A DNA stretch of 64,000 nt, taken from the NCBI RefSeq assembly GCF_030908625.1, contig NZ_CP133133.1, positions 744,001 through 808,000 of the forward strand, read 5' to 3'. Below the pieces are notes generated by a model. The model saw nothing but the letters and a program-made list of their open reading frames with translations. It was not told where the DNA came from and ran no database searches. This document shows, in pieces, positions 1 through 9,433 of this stretch (the first letter of the stretch is position 1; every line of letters starts with the position of its first letter). Both the position numbers and the translations under genes were made by a program. Source of the stretch: Paludicola sp. MB14-C6 (GTDB taxonomy: Bacteria; Bacillota; Clostridia; Oscillospirales; Ruminococcaceae).

Positions 1-1530
1 ATAACTCATCACGCTGGCATTGATATTTACAATTGCTTGATCAATTTGTTTGGTTAACTCGCTTAGCTTAATAATATCAGTTGATACAGTATTCATATCG
101 TCGTTGTTTTTTTCATTCACAATATCAATTTGCTGAACTTCATCTATTACCGCTTGAACATTCGTAGTCAACATCTGGCTCATTTCTCGTAATTTTAAAG
201 TAATACTCATTACTTCTTCATTCATTTGTGTAACATTTTGGTTATTTAATTCCGCAGCAATTCTTGCCTTTTGCATACAGTTTTCAGCAACATTGTGGCC
301 CATTGCTACAGCTTTTGCCATGTCATAACAAGAACGATATCCACATGCGTGACAATCAATATGTCGTTCGTTTTCATTAAACTTACTCATTGATTGGAAT
401 ACTTGTTCCATTTCGTTTTCAGTAAGCTCTTGGAGTTCAACGAAATCGGTTGGATATGTTCTTAAAAAATCTTGTATTGAAAGCTCTTTATCAAATTGCT
501 TGTATTGCTGATCTTTTCCATGCCTTTGCTTGCTCGCTCTTAACTTCTGTACATCATGCTGCACATCATGCATAGTATGATACATAGAAAAAACGCTATG
601 TGAGGTACCTACTGCTGGACCTGAACAGCAACCAAAATCACAATTTAAAATATCAAATACAACTGGTAGATTTTCTTCCGGTTCATTTTCGTATGCATCA
701 ATTGCATCATATACTTTTTGAGCTCCCTCTGAGTTAATTACGGATAGATGAGGCATTTGAGCTTGTAAGTTTTTCTTTAATCCACCCGGACGTGGATATA
801 ATGCGCCATCCATAGATAATTCATTGTCAAATAGCTCACTATCCTTACAAGAAAAATCAGATAGATTTACTTGCTTTGATTCTAGCATTTTTTGTAAATG
901 ATCAAATGTAACATTATAATCAATAATACCCGTTTGCAAAAATTCATCTTTTTTTGCAATGCAAGGAGTCAATGCAGCATAGTTACCATTGAAATTTAAG
1001 TATTTTTTCGTATAAATCGCCGCACATAAAATTGAGCTATGCACAGGAGAAAGATTTTCAAATAGCTTTGGTTTATATTTTAATATATAATTCGTAACAG
1101 CAGCACAAGGCTGCGAAATCAGATGGTTAATCTTTTTCTCTTTCACTAACTTAATATGTGCCCAAGTGCAAATATCTGCGCCAAAAGAACCATCAATTAT
1201 TTTTTCAACACCAATACTTCTTAGCCATGCAACTACGTTTTTCCATTGGTCACCGAAAGAAACCTTAATTGCAGGTGCAACTAAAACAGTAAATGGCTTG
1301 CCTAATTCAACATCTTTTAAAAAGCGAAGTGTATCATCTTCATAATTTCTTGCACCATGACTACACGCCTTGATACATTCACCGCATTTAATACATTTTT
1401 CGTCATCGATTTCAATTATCAGTTTTCCTTGATTATTTATCTTAGCAATATTTGCAATATGAGTTGGGCAAACCCGAACACAGGAATTACAGCCAACACA
1501 TTTCGTTGTATCAATAGAAATAATACTCAT
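1..1530 (-). CDS. [FeFe]-hydrogenase-like sensor with a C-terminal methyl-accepting-type segment (3' end beyond the window)
   Basis: Translated from the ATG at 1530, which has AAGGAG seven bases upstream. Residues about 11-56 hold two 4Fe-4S ferredoxin motifs (CVGCNSCVRVCP and CIKCGECIKAC). A divergent [FeFe]-hydrogenase large-subunit domain follows; it keeps a SQPC loop and a TPCIAKKDE loop resembling the H-cluster PCTAKK loop, plus a later CDFGCCSG segment. Near residue 400 there is a further CxxCGxxxC iron-sulphur (PF04060-like) motif. The last visible part is heptad-rich helix like the signalling domain of chemoreceptors, and it is still open at base 1. By family knowledge, hydrogenases with sensory extensions act as redox or H2 sensors rather than bulk enzymes; that role is inferred here. 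The protein is cytosolic, with no membrane segment seen. Followed upstream by the leuA terminator, so it is probably transcribed alone. Confidence 0.8.
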   Translation of the reverse strand, partial: MSIISIDTTKCVGCNSCVRVCPTHIANIAKINNQGKLIIEIDDEKCIKCGECIKACSHGARNYEDDTLRFLKDVELGKPFTVLVAPAIKVSFGDQWKNVVAWLRSIGVEKIIDGSFGADICTWAHIKLVKEKKINHLISQPCAAVTNYILKYKPKLFENLSPVHSSILCAAIYTKKYLNFNGNYAALTPCIAKKDEFLQTGIIDYNVTFDHLQKMLESKQVNLSDFSCKDSELFDNELSMDGALYPRPGGLKKNLQAQMPHLSVINSEGAQKVYDAIDAYENEPEENLPVVFDILNCDFGCCSGPAVGTSHSVFSMYHTMHDVQHDVQKLRASKQRHGKDQQYKQFDKELSIQDFLRTYPTDFVELQELTENEMEQVFQSMSKFNENERHIDCHACGYRSCYDMAKAVAMGHNVAENCMQKARIAAELNNQNVTQMNEEVMSITLKLREMSQMLTTNVQAVIDEVQQIDIVNEKNNDDMNTVSTDIIKLSELTKQIDQAIVNINASVMSY

Positions 1531-1612
1531 CTGTCATTCTCCTTATGTTGTAATTAGTAAGATTATATTATATATCGACTGCATATTGAAAAATTTCACT
1601 GTATTATAAAAA

Positions 1613-1643
1613 ATTATCCTATTTTAATTAAAAATAGGATAAT
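1613..1643 (-). terminator. Intrinsic terminator of leuA
   Basis: An inverted repeat ATTATCCTATTTT / AAAATAGGATAAT lies just after the leuA stop. Read on the minus strand it is followed by a run of six T. Confidence 0.7.
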
Positions 1644-1648
1644 AATAG

Positions 1649-3139
1649 CTATATTTTGTTAATTGCATTTAGATATGCTTTTATACTTGCTTCAATAATA
1701 TCGGTGCTCAAACCTCTTCCAGTAATCATACCATGTTTGGATCGAACCTTAACAACAACTTCTCCCAACGCATCCACGCCATCTGTGACAGATTGAATCG
1801 TATAGTTTTCCAAATGAATTTCTTTTTTAACAATCTTGTTAATGGCTCTAAAGCATGCATCAACCGGGCCATCGCCCACTGCAACCTTTTCTATTTCTTC
1901 TTCACCTACTAATAACTTTACATTCGCAGTTGAAGTAATTGTGTTACCTGAGTTAATGACAAAGCTAATATACTCATACGCTTTTTGCATTGTTGTTGCA
2001 TTTTCACTAACCAATGCCTCAATATCTTTATCGGTAACATTCTTTTTCTTATCACATAATTTTTTAAAGCTCTCAAACGCTTTTTGTAAATCATGGTCTG
2101 AAAGTAAATAGCCCAAAGTCAACAAGCGCTCTTGAAATGCATGTTTGCCTGAATGTTTGCCTAACACCATTTTATTTTGTGGAATGCCGATTTGAGAAGA
2201 TGACATAATCTCATAAGTATTGGCATTTCGCATAACCCCATGTTGATGAATGCCGCTTTCATGGGAAAATGCATTTGCCCCCACTATTGGCTTATTCGGT
2301 GGAATTGCTATACCTGTTATCGTTGAAAGCAATTTACTGGTTCGATAAATCTGTTTGGTATTGATATGAGTTTTCCCTTGAAAATATTCTGCTCGAGTAT
2401 CAAGTCCCATTACAATCTCTTCTAAAGCAGCATTACCCGCACGCTCACCGATTCCATTCACTGTGCATTCCACTTGCGTTGCGCCTGCTTTAACGGAGGC
2501 TAACGTACAAGCAACCGCAAGCCCTAAATCATTATGACAATGAACAGAAATTGTAACAGCTTCATTGTGAATTGCTTGTTTGATTTCCGATACCAATTCG
2601 TACATCTCTTGCGGTGTTGCATAGCCTACTGTATCAGGTATGTTAATAACCGTTGCACCCGATTCAACCGCCGCTTGATAAACTGTCGTTAAAAAAGTCC
2701 TGTCGCTTCGAGAAGCATCTTCTGCTGAAAACTCAACATCATCACATAGCGTTTTAGCATAAGCTACCTGCTCTTTGACTGCTTGTAACACTTGTTCTCT
2801 TGTCATTTGCAGCTTATATTCTAAATGAATATCACTTGTTGCTATAAACAAATGTAGTCGAGGATGAGCTGCATCTTTTAATGCCTCAAATGAGCGGTCA
2901 ATATCTTCCTTTACTAAGCGGCACAAACTAACTACCGTTGCTTTTTGAATGACTTTTGAAACTTCAGATACAGCTTCAAAATCCTTCTCAGAAGAGATCG
3001 CAAAACCGGCTTCTATGACATCGACTCCTAATGCTTCAAGTTGACGAGCCAGTTCCACTTTCTCTTTGACATTCATTGTGCAGCCGGGTGCTTGTTCTCC
3101 ATCACGCAATGTGGTATCGAAAATTTTTATTATTCTCAT
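1649..3139 (-). CDS. leuA: 2-isopropylmalate synthase
   Basis: Condenses acetyl-CoA with 2-oxoisovalerate, the first committed step of leucine synthesis. The DmpA-like TIM barrel begins with [13 protein letters not shown] (metal-binding Asp and Arg). HCHNDLG supplies the metal-binding histidines and NGIGERAGN is typical. The C-terminal part after about residue 390 matches the LeuA regulatory domain (leucine feedback), including [10 protein letters not shown], so this is LeuA rather than a short homocitrate or citramalate synthase. The frame is open 10 codons further up (to 3169). The ATG at 3139 was preferred because AAAAGGA lies nine bases upstream and the encoded N-terminus [10 protein letters not shown] matches the family. 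It stands alone, behind a folded leader and before its own terminator; no other leu or ilv gene is in the window. Confidence 0.93.
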   Translation of the reverse strand: MRIIKIFDTTLRDGEQAPGCTMNVKEKVELARQLEALGVDVIEAGFAISSEKDFEAVSEVSKVIQKATVVSLCRLVKEDIDRSFEALKDAAHPRLHLFIATSDIHLEYKLQMTREQVLQAVKEQVAYAKTLCDDVEFSAEDASRSDRTFLTTVYQAAVESGATVINIPDTVGYATPQEMYELVSEIKQAIHNEAVTISVHCHNDLGLAVACTLASVKAGATQVECTVNGIGERAGNAALEEIVMGLDTRAEYFQGKTHINTKQIYRTSKLLSTITGIAIPPNKPIVGANAFSHESGIHQHGVMRNANTYEIMSSSQIGIPQNKMVLGKHSGKHAFQERLLTLGYLLSDHDLQKAFESFKKLCDKKKNVTDKDIEALVSENATTMQKAYEYISFVINSGNTITSTANVKLLVGEEEIEKVAVGDGPVDACFRAINKIVKKEIHLENYTIQSVTDGVDALGEVVVKVRSKHGMITGRGLSTDIIEASIKAYLNAINKI

Positions 3140-3179
3140 TGCTGTCATTCCTTTTAAAGAAGTTTTCATTCCTAAACAA

Positions 3180-3229
3180 CTCTATCCTTTCTCTTTGAGG
3201 AAGGTGGCAACCGCAGTTGACGCATAGAG
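3180..3229 (-). promoter_or_regulatory. Compact folded leader upstream of leuA
   Basis: On the minus strand this 50-nt segment is closed by CTCTAT/ATAGAG. It contains two inner hairpins, CAAC-TGCG-GTTG and CCTTCCTC-AAA-GAGAAAGG, giving a three-way-junction shape. A TATACT -10-like hexamer sits immediately upstream, so the fold would lie at the very 5' end of the leuA mRNA. The class is not recognised and no specifier or terminator stem is visible. That it regulates leuA is inference. Confidence 0.4.
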
Positions 3230-3274
3230 TATATCAATTGACATTCACAAACAAAAATATTATTTGATAAAATC

Positions 3275-3964
3275 CTACTCAAACTCGTTTCCGTTTGCAT
3301 CATAAATTGCTTTACGCATAACGGAAGTTTGAATATCTTCTAAATTATATTTACCAATCAATTCATCCGTCATCAACGTTGGATTGATATTTTTTTCAAT
3401 TCCCGCACTTGCAATCAACTCAATATGAATTGCATAATCTAGTACTTCAATAGATTGAATTTCTAAGTCAGGTTTAATATCAATCATCTTGTTGCCTTTT
3501 TTTGTTTTCTTTACGACTTCAATTTTTTCTTCAGAAAACATATGGTCTAAGCAATCTTTTAAAACCTGTCCTGTTACTGTATCGCTCTTTAATGTAATTT
3601 CATAAAGCGCAGTTTTAATAACATCCGGCTTGTTTTTTTGTAGTTGCACTTTGGTTACTCTAATATCCGGTGGCAAAGCACGATTTAAGCAATCTTTTAC
3701 TTCTTCAAATGGGACTTCAGTCACCAAGCGCAAATCCATTGATTCACTTTCGCTCTCATATCCTAAAGAAAGAGGTAATGCGAAGGTTAAGTAAATATGA
3801 GGGTTAAAGCCTTCTGTGTACCAAATCGGTAAACCCGCGCGCTTTAATGCCCTTTGCATACAACGAGTGATATCAAGGTGAGAAATATATTTTGCTCTTG
3901 ACTTTTTATTATAGAACACACGAATGTTAATCATTTCGCTAATTGGAATTTGTTTAGTATTCAA
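3275..3964 (-). CDS. TIGR03936/DUF2344 family protein, partner of the adjacent radical SAM protein
   Basis: A roughly 229-residue protein whose N-terminus (VFYNKKSRAKYISHLD, then GFNPHIYL) is characteristic of the DUF2344 family, which is almost always encoded next to, or fused to, TIGR03960 radical SAM proteins. Its biochemical role is unknown; an RNA-modification role for the pair is only a guess. The frame overlaps the end of the upstream radical SAM gene. I chose the TTG at 3964 because GGAGG lies eight bases upstream, inside the preceding gene. The ATG at 3931 is an alternative but lacks a good ribosome binding site. The overlap implies translational coupling. Confidence 0.8.
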   Translation of the reverse strand: MNTKQIPISEMINIRVFYNKKSRAKYISHLDITRCMQRALKRAGLPIWYTEGFNPHIYLTFALPLSLGYESESESMDLRLVTEVPFEEVKDCLNRALPPDIRVTKVQLQKNKPDVIKTALYEITLKSDTVTGQVLKDCLDHMFSEEKIEVVKKTKKGNKMIDIKPDLEIQSIEVLDYAIHIELIASAGIEKNINPTLMTDELIGKYNLEDIQTSVMRKAIYDANGNEFE

Positions 3965-5804
3965 AGCAAGCACCTCCAAGCAATTTGTTTGCTCCGCAAG
4001 CAGAACATTGCAAACGGCAGTTCTTGGTTGTAGTAGAGGCTACTGCTTTTTGATGCTCGTTTTGTAAGAATCGTTCGCTTACTCCATAATCCAAATGGCT
4101 CCAAGGAAGAACTTCTTCATAGCTGCGTTTACGATTTGCATAGAAAGCGGGATCAATGCCACATTCTTCAAAAGCTTTCATCCATTTGCCATAGTGGAAG
4201 CATTCATCCCAGCTATCAAAATAGCAACCGTCTTGATATGCCTTTAGCATTACTTTTCCTAAGCGTCTATCGCCTCTTGCAAAAACAGCTTCCAAAACGG
4301 ATGTTTTAGAATCATGATATTTCACATTTATTTTCTTTGAAGTAACAGATTGAACCAAATGTTTTTGCTTCTCGTCAATCATTTCCAATGTATCTTGTGG
4401 CTCATATTGGAATGGTGTAAATGGCTTTGGTACAAAGGTAGAAACAGAAACAGTTACCTGTACACCTTTTCCCTTTGGACGGTTTTCCATTTCATAATAT
4501 GCATTTACAACTTTTTGAGCTAATTCAATTATACCTTTAATGTCGTCTAATGTTTCAGTTGGCAAGCCCAACATAAAATATAGCTTTACAGAAGTATATC
4601 CACCAGCAAAAGCAATGGTACATGAATTTAAAACATCGCTTTCCAACACGTTTTTGTTAATTACATCACGAAGGCGCTGTGTTCCCGCTTCGGGTGCAAA
4701 GGTTAAACCGCTTTTACGCACAGATGCGATTTTCTCAAGTAATTCTTCAGAAAAATTATCCACACGCAGAGATGGGAGAGTTAAATTCACTTGGTTATCG
4801 TTTGTATAATCAATAAATTCTGTTAGCAGGCTTTCCAATTGAGAATAATCACTTGTACTTAATGAAGAAAGAGAAATTTCTTCATAGCCTGTGGTTTCAC
4901 ATAAGCTTTTACCGTTCTTTATTAATGTATCACTATTTTTTTCACGAAACGGACGATATAAAAATCCTGCTTGACAAAAACGACAACCACGAATACATCC
5001 TCGTAATACTTCTACGATTGCTCTATCATGTACTGTTCCGATAAAAGGTACAATAAATTTTTCAGGATAGTAAACGCTGTCAAAATCCTTAATAATGCGT
5101 TTTTGTACAGGAAGTGGTGCATTCTCTTTAGCGATAATTTCTTTTATTGTACCATCTTCATTGTAAGTTACATCATATAAGGACGGTACATAAACGCCCC
5201 CAATTTGAGATGCTTTTTGTAAAAAGGTCTCTTTCGTATCGTTAGCTTTTACGCTTGCTTTGTATAAATCCATCAGCTCATGCATTACTTCTTCACCTTC
5301 GCCAAGCATAAATAAATCGATAAAATCTACTAACGGCTCAGGGTTACAAGCACATGGACCACCTGCTACAACCAAGTTTTTCAAGCCTTTTCGCTCGCTG
5401 CAAAGTAGTGGAACATTGCCAAGCTTCAGCATATTTAAAATATTTGTAAAAGACAACTCATATTGCAATGTAAATCCGATAATATCAAATTCAGAAAGTG
5501 GTTCTAAGCTTTCTAAACCATATAACGGAATATTGTGTTTTTTCATTTGCTCTTCAAAATCTAGCCAAGGCGCAAATACACGCTCACACCAAACATCATC
5601 TCTATCGTTTAATAGAGAATATAATATTTTCATTCCTAAATGGGACATACCAACTTCATAAGTATCGGGAAAACAGAATGCAAAACGAATATCAACATCT
5701 TGCTTGTCTTTAATTACACTATTCAATTCACCGCCAATATAACGTGCCGGCTTTTGGACATTTAATAAAACTTGATCTAATTTATCTTTTAATGAATCTG
5801 CCAT
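3954..5804 (-). CDS. TIGR03960 family B12-binding-type radical SAM protein
   Basis: A 616-residue protein. The N-terminal third has the cobalamin-binding-like Rossmann region common in B12 radical SAM enzymes (around YEVGMSHLG). The radical SAM core follows, with the cluster-binding GCIRGCRFCQAG motif (CxxxCxxC) near residue 275. The C-terminus ends in a cysteine-rich knuckle (CRLQCSACGANKL), as is usual in this family. The substrate is unknown. The start has AAGGAG five bases upstream. In the genus-wide arrangement known from other Clostridia this gene lies between spoIVFAB and ribonuclease G/rplU; the first half of that order is present here, while leuA occupies the downstream place. Confidence 0.85.
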   Translation of the reverse strand: MADSLKDKLDQVLLNVQKPARYIGGELNSVIKDKQDVDIRFAFCFPDTYEVGMSHLGMKILYSLLNDRDDVWCERVFAPWLDFEEQMKKHNIPLYGLESLEPLSEFDIIGFTLQYELSFTNILNMLKLGNVPLLCSERKGLKNLVVAGGPCACNPEPLVDFIDLFMLGEGEEVMHELMDLYKASVKANDTKETFLQKASQIGGVYVPSLYDVTYNEDGTIKEIIAKENAPLPVQKRIIKDFDSVYYPEKFIVPFIGTVHDRAIVEVLRGCIRGCRFCQAGFLYRPFREKNSDTLIKNGKSLCETTGYEEISLSSLSTSDYSQLESLLTEFIDYTNDNQVNLTLPSLRVDNFSEELLEKIASVRKSGLTFAPEAGTQRLRDVINKNVLESDVLNSCTIAFAGGYTSVKLYFMLGLPTETLDDIKGIIELAQKVVNAYYEMENRPKGKGVQVTVSVSTFVPKPFTPFQYEPQDTLEMIDEKQKHLVQSVTSKKINVKYHDSKTSVLEAVFARGDRRLGKVMLKAYQDGCYFDSWDECFHYGKWMKAFEECGIDPAFYANRKRSYEEVLPWSHLDYGVSERFLQNEHQKAVASTTTKNCRLQCSACGANKLLGGACFEY

Positions 5805-5910
5805 TTTAACTCCTTTAATTCGTTATTGAAATCTTTTATGTAGTAAAATTTTGCACTTATACATTATTAAAATTTATTATACCACAATTATTTAAAAATA
5901 GCGAGAAAAA

Positions 5911-5939
5911 CCTCCTGAATTAGATTGCAATTCAGGAGG
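5911..5939 (-). terminator. Terminator overlapping the end of spoIVFB
   Basis: The perfect inverted repeat CCTCCTGAATT / AATTCAGGAGG includes the spoIVFB stop codon. On the minus strand it is followed by TTTTTC. Confidence 0.75.
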
Positions 5940-6543
5940 TCGATTTTTGGTTTAATTTTATAATTGCAGTTAACATCAAATAAACTGTCAACACAATTAA
6001 AGTAAAACTTTGGTGGGATGTAAAAAATGCATATACACTTCCGATTAGCATAGCAAAAATACAAGTCAAATCAACAAACATACATACTCGGTCTGTTGCT
6101 TTTATACTCATAAAGCGAAGCAACGTTATCTCTAATAGTTTACCTCCATCAAAGCTTTTTAAAGGTAGCAAATTAAATATTCCGATTACTAAGTTAATCG
6201 TTGCAAAAATACTAACAGGAGTAATCGTATTGACTGTGTGACAAAGTGCCGCAAAAATAATAAAGTTTGTTGTACTGCCTGCTAGCTGAACCAATACTTC
6301 TTTGGGATAGTTTAATGCAGCCGTTGGCTTTGTTAAACAAATTCCGGTTATCTGAAAAGAAATCTTTTGGGGTTTAAAGCCTACCAAAAAGAACATGAAA
6401 ACGTGGCCGAGTTCATGAATCAAACAAACAAGTAATGCTGATGTCGCAATACCCGATCGATCTACTAATAAAAAGATCGTAACCAATGCTACAAATAAAA
6501 ACTCAATTTGCACAATAACTCCAAACAGCTTAAATCGAAGCAA
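5932..6543 (-). CDS. spoIVFB: Site-2 protease (M50), SpoIVFB-like
   Basis: An intramembrane zinc metalloprotease of about 203 residues, almost wholly hydrophobic with around five or six membrane segments. The zinc motif HELGH lies near residue 45, and the second catalytic element NLLPLKSFDGG, with its Asp, near residue 165. In sporulating bacteria SpoIVFB activates pro-sigma-K in the mother cell. The neighbouring SpoIVFA-like gene, 45 bases upstream, supports this assignment over a housekeeping RseP. The TTG at 6543 has AAGGGTG six bases upstream; the GTG at 6552 sits directly on that Shine-Dalgarno and is less likely. Confidence 0.85.
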   Translation of the reverse strand: MLRFKLFGVIVQIEFLFVALVTIFLLVDRSGIATSALLVCLIHELGHVFMFFLVGFKPQKISFQITGICLTKPTAALNYPKEVLVQLAGSTTNFIIFAALCHTVNTITPVSIFATINLVIGIFNLLPLKSFDGGKLLEITLLRFMSIKATDRVCMFVDLTCIFAMLIGSVYAFFTSHQSFTLIVLTVYLMLTAIIKLNQKSTS

Positions 6544-6588
6544 CCTCGTCACCCTTTCTTTTTCAAATCAGTTATTGTGCTTTTCATT

Positions 6589-7431
6589 CTACTTACCTTT
6601 AAACAGCTTGGTATTATAAAGATATTCCGGATTGAAATATAATCCGTCTTTTTTTACTGCAAAATGGACGTGAGGCCCTGTTGATGCGCCTGTTGAACCT
6701 ACTTTTGCTATCACTTCACCCTCTCTTATTTTCATGCCAACTTTTGCAATCAGTCTGCTGCAATGTCCATATGTAGTAGTAAAGTCATTACCATGATCGA
6801 TAATGATGTAGTTACCTAAAGATTTATCTTCTTCCGCTTTTATCACAACTCCGTCAGTTGCAGCATAGATTGGTGATCCTTCTAAGGCAGCTATATCAAG
6901 TGCATTATGAAAATCTTGCTTTTTCGTTAACGGATTTGTTCTAACTTCAAATTTGGATGTCACCCTACCTTTTGCAATTGGATAAGTAATTCTACCTGTA
7001 AATATAACCGGTGCAAACGTTACATTTGACGGCATTACATTATCTATAATTTCAATAGATTCGCCACCCTGTCCATCTAATTTAGCTTGCACAGGGGAAA
7101 CAGAATTCAAATATGTAAAAAGCGATCCGACCGCATCATATACTTTTTCTTGAAAGCTGAAATCGTGATGAAGAATATTCTTTAAATCATCTGTAAATTG
7201 GGTTGTTTGCGGCTTGAAAAATGTAAGGGATAATACATAGATAATTGCTAGAATGACAGCAACGATCCCTTGAAATGTAAGTACGCCTAATATACCATCG
7301 TCTTTTCTTTCTTTTTTCTCCTTTTGCTCATTTTCGTTAAAATCCTCAAAATAATCTACGTTCTCACTTCTTTGTCTTCGTTTGGCTCTAAGCTCTTCTA
7401 TTTGCGATTGAATATCTTGTATATCATCCAT
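6589..7431 (-). CDS. spoIVFA: SpoIVFA-like membrane-anchored M23 peptidase
   Basis: A 280-residue protein with a charged, probably coiled N-terminus of about 50 residues, one membrane segment near 52-70, a linker, and a C-terminal M23 (lysostaphin/LytM) domain. The M23 zinc and catalytic residues all appear intact: HNALD for the first His/Asp pair, then GHCS and GPHVHF. In Bacillus, SpoIVFA regulates SpoIVFB and its M23 domain is degenerate, so an apparently active version is notable. It is first in the operon with spoIVFB and has GGAGGAG upstream. A plain cell-wall endopeptidase is the alternative reading, but the order of genes argues for SpoIVFA. Confidence 0.78.
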   Translation of the reverse strand: MDDIQDIQSQIEELRAKRRQRSENVDYFEDFNENEQKEKKERKDDGILGVLTFQGIVAVILAIIYVLSLTFFKPQTTQFTDDLKNILHHDFSFQEKVYDAVGSLFTYLNSVSPVQAKLDGQGGESIEIIDNVMPSNVTFAPVIFTGRITYPIAKGRVTSKFEVRTNPLTKKQDFHNALDIAALEGSPIYAATDGVVIKAEEDKSLGNYIIIDHGNDFTTTYGHCSRLIAKVGMKIREGEVIAKVGSTGASTGPHVHFAVKKDGLYFNPEYLYNTKLFKGK

Positions 7432-7512
7432 AGCGTTATCTCCTCCTTCTATTTTATATATATGAAAAAGAGGGGAAAAATAGTATTAAAATTCAAACGG
7501 AATAAACAAAAC

Positions 7513-7533
7513 GGGCGAACACACAGTTCGCCC
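7513..7533 (-). terminator. Terminator after the small membrane protein gene
   Basis: The stem GGGCGAAC-ACACA-GTTCGCCC is followed on the minus strand by GTTTTGTTT. Confidence 0.6.
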
Positions 7534-7551
7534 TAAAAGGATAATTATATT

Positions 7552-7938
7552 TTATTTTACTGTTTCAGCAATTTTCTTCTTCCATTTAATCATAATTAAT
7601 GTTTTAACAATAACGATAACAATAAAAGCAATTAAGCAGTTAATAAAAGCATATTGATATTCATTAAAGTAATCAAAATAAGTAATAATAAAGGTAACTA
7701 AACCAATATCGATTGGAATTAAAATGAGTATCTTTTTATATTGCTTTGTTTGGATTGCAATACAATAAAACGTTGCAATCAACACATAAGGAACTGCCCA
7801 TACCATAATACCATGTCCAAACAAATCCAAAAAAGAAAAACTGCTATTGTGTTCTGGCAAGGCATAGCACAAACCAATTGCCAACCAAACGAAAACGTAT
7901 AATACCCAAATAATTGTAGTTCTCAATTTGCTGTTCAT
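7552..7938 (-). CDS. Small four-helix membrane protein, unknown function
   Basis: A 128-residue, strongly hydrophobic protein with about four predicted membrane segments and a lysine-rich C-terminus (IKWKKKIAETVK), suggesting that end is cytoplasmic. I recognise no family. The ATG at 7938 has GAGGTG six bases upstream; the in-frame GTG at 7947 lies within that ribosome binding site. It is single-gene, divergent from the carboxypeptidase gene to its right, with its own terminator. Confidence 0.65.
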   Translation of the reverse strand: MNSKLRTTIIWVLYVFVWLAIGLCYALPEHNSSFSFLDLFGHGIMVWAVPYVLIATFYCIAIQTKQYKKILILIPIDIGLVTFIITYFDYFNEYQYAFINCLIAFIVIVIVKTLIMIKWKKKIAETVK

Positions 7939-8093
7939 ATACTTCACCTCTATTTCATTATTCTATGTATTATATTATATCAATTTTACATTGTCAACCA
8001 TCTTATTTTACTTTATATTTCCAAGCAGTTCATATATTCTGTAGTTTTGCATAAATATTAATACAATAACTGTGATAAAGGAATGGTGAATAT

Positions 8094-9269
8094 ATGAAAA
8101 AACTTATTTGCTTCCTGTTGATAACTTGTCTGTTTTGCGGCACCGTTGTATTTGCAAGTGAAGGTGAAGCAGTTAAAACAGCCCAAACGCCTCAAGAGGC
8201 TGTCGGAGGCGTAACAGTAACAGCAAAATCTGCTGTGTTAATGGATGGTATTACGGGAAAGATATTATATGAAAAGAATCCACATGATAAAATGGCACCG
8301 GCTTCTGTTACTAAAATTATGACAATGCTTTTAGTAATGGAAGCGATTGAAAATGGTTCTTTGAAAATGACAGACATGGTAACTGCGTCTGCAAATGCTG
8401 TATCTATGGGTGGTACGCAAATCTACTTAGAAGATGGCGAGCAGATGACAGTTCATGACCTCATGAAATCAACTGCTGTTGCATCTGCAAATGATGCAGC
8501 TATGGCTCTTGCTGAGCATGTTGGCGGAAGTGAAGAAGGTTTTGTAATGATGATGAACAACAAAGCTGCTGAACTTGGCATGAAAGATACCACTTTCATT
8601 AACCCAACAGGCCTAGACGCAAAAGGTCACGTTACCAGTGCATATGATATTGCTTTAATGTCAAAAGCGCTTCTTCAAAAAAAAGGCATAACTGATTTCA
8701 CAAAAATCTGGATGGATAGCGTTCGAGATGGTAAGTTTACACTTGCTAATACCAATAAACTCGTTCGATTTTACAAAGGCTGTACCGGATTAAAAACAGG
8801 TACAACTGATGGCGCAGGTTCTTGTGTAAGTGCAACAGCTACTAGAGGTGATATGGATCTTATTTCTGTTGTTATGGGCTGCGCGAGCGGCAAAGAACGC
8901 TTTAATGATGCAAGAAGACTACTAGACTATGGTTTCTCTCATTTTGTTATGTATAAAACGGCTATATCCAAAAATGCGTTGAAACCGGTAAAGGTTATTG
9001 GGGGTGTAAAACCAACTGTTACAGTTGATACAGAAGTTTTAGACAAAATCATTATTCCTGCAGGAAAGGAGAAAAAGGTTGAAGAGAACGTTACCATTGT
9101 TCCCGATTTACAAGCTCCCGTTGTAAAAGGACAAAAATTAGGTGAAGTTGCTTTATGCATTGATGGTGAAACACTAGCAACCTTTCCAATCAAAGCACAT
9201 GAAAGCATTGATAAAATGTCATTTGTAAATGCTTTTAAAATGCTGATGATGAAACTTTGGTGCATATGA
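8094..9269 (+). CDS. D-alanyl-D-alanine carboxypeptidase (DacF-like, S11 family)
   Basis: Trims the terminal D-Ala from peptidoglycan pentapeptides outside the membrane. The 391-residue protein starts with a clear signal peptide (KKLICFLLITCLFCGTVVFA, cleavage near residue 22). All three penicillin-binding motifs are present: SVTK near residue 70, SAN near 130 and KTG near 233. A beta-rich C-terminal domain and an amphipathic end (about residues 375-391, MSFVNAFKMLMMKLW) follow, the usual peripheral membrane anchor of this family. In spore formers the paralogue DacF is expressed in the forespore; I could not confirm a sporulation promoter here. Confidence 0.92.
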   Translation: MKKLICFLLITCLFCGTVVFASEGEAVKTAQTPQEAVGGVTVTAKSAVLMDGITGKILYEKNPHDKMAPASVTKIMTMLLVMEAIENGSLKMTDMVTASANAVSMGGTQIYLEDGEQMTVHDLMKSTAVASANDAAMALAEHVGGSEEGFVMMMNNKAAELGMKDTTFINPTGLDAKGHVTSAYDIALMSKALLQKKGITDFTKIWMDSVRDGKFTLANTNKLVRFYKGCTGLKTGTTDGAGSCVSATATRGDMDLISVVMGCASGKERFNDARRLLDYGFSHFVMYKTAISKNALKPVKVIGGVKPTVTVDTEVLDKIIIPAGKEKKVEENVTIVPDLQAPVVKGQKLGEVALCIDGETLATFPIKAHESIDKMSFVNAFKMLMMKLWCI

Positions 9270-9433
9270 TTCCAAATGTAATCCGAGTTGATTTTGAATC
9301 ATGAACAAACCATGAAACGTGTAAACCTTTTATGGAATTGCTAATATTTTTGTATGAAATCACTTGAATAAAGCGAAATAATATTGTAGAATAAGACTAT
9401 AAAATAACACTAGGTCATAGGAGAAGAAAAATA

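Noticed and set aside
1357..1557. Plus-strand frame opposite the hydrogenase-like gene
   Set aside because: An antisense shadow of the ferredoxin-coding region with no start signal.
3198..3216. T-box-like core AAGGTGGCAACCGC on the plus strand near leuA
   Set aside because: leuA lies on the minus strand and no plus-strand gene follows. There is no Stem I or terminator on that strand. The similarity comes from the leader hairpins of leuA.
8040..8093. Forespore (sigma F/G) promoter for the DacF-like gene
   Set aside because: A GCATA is present but no matching -10 follows at the right distance.
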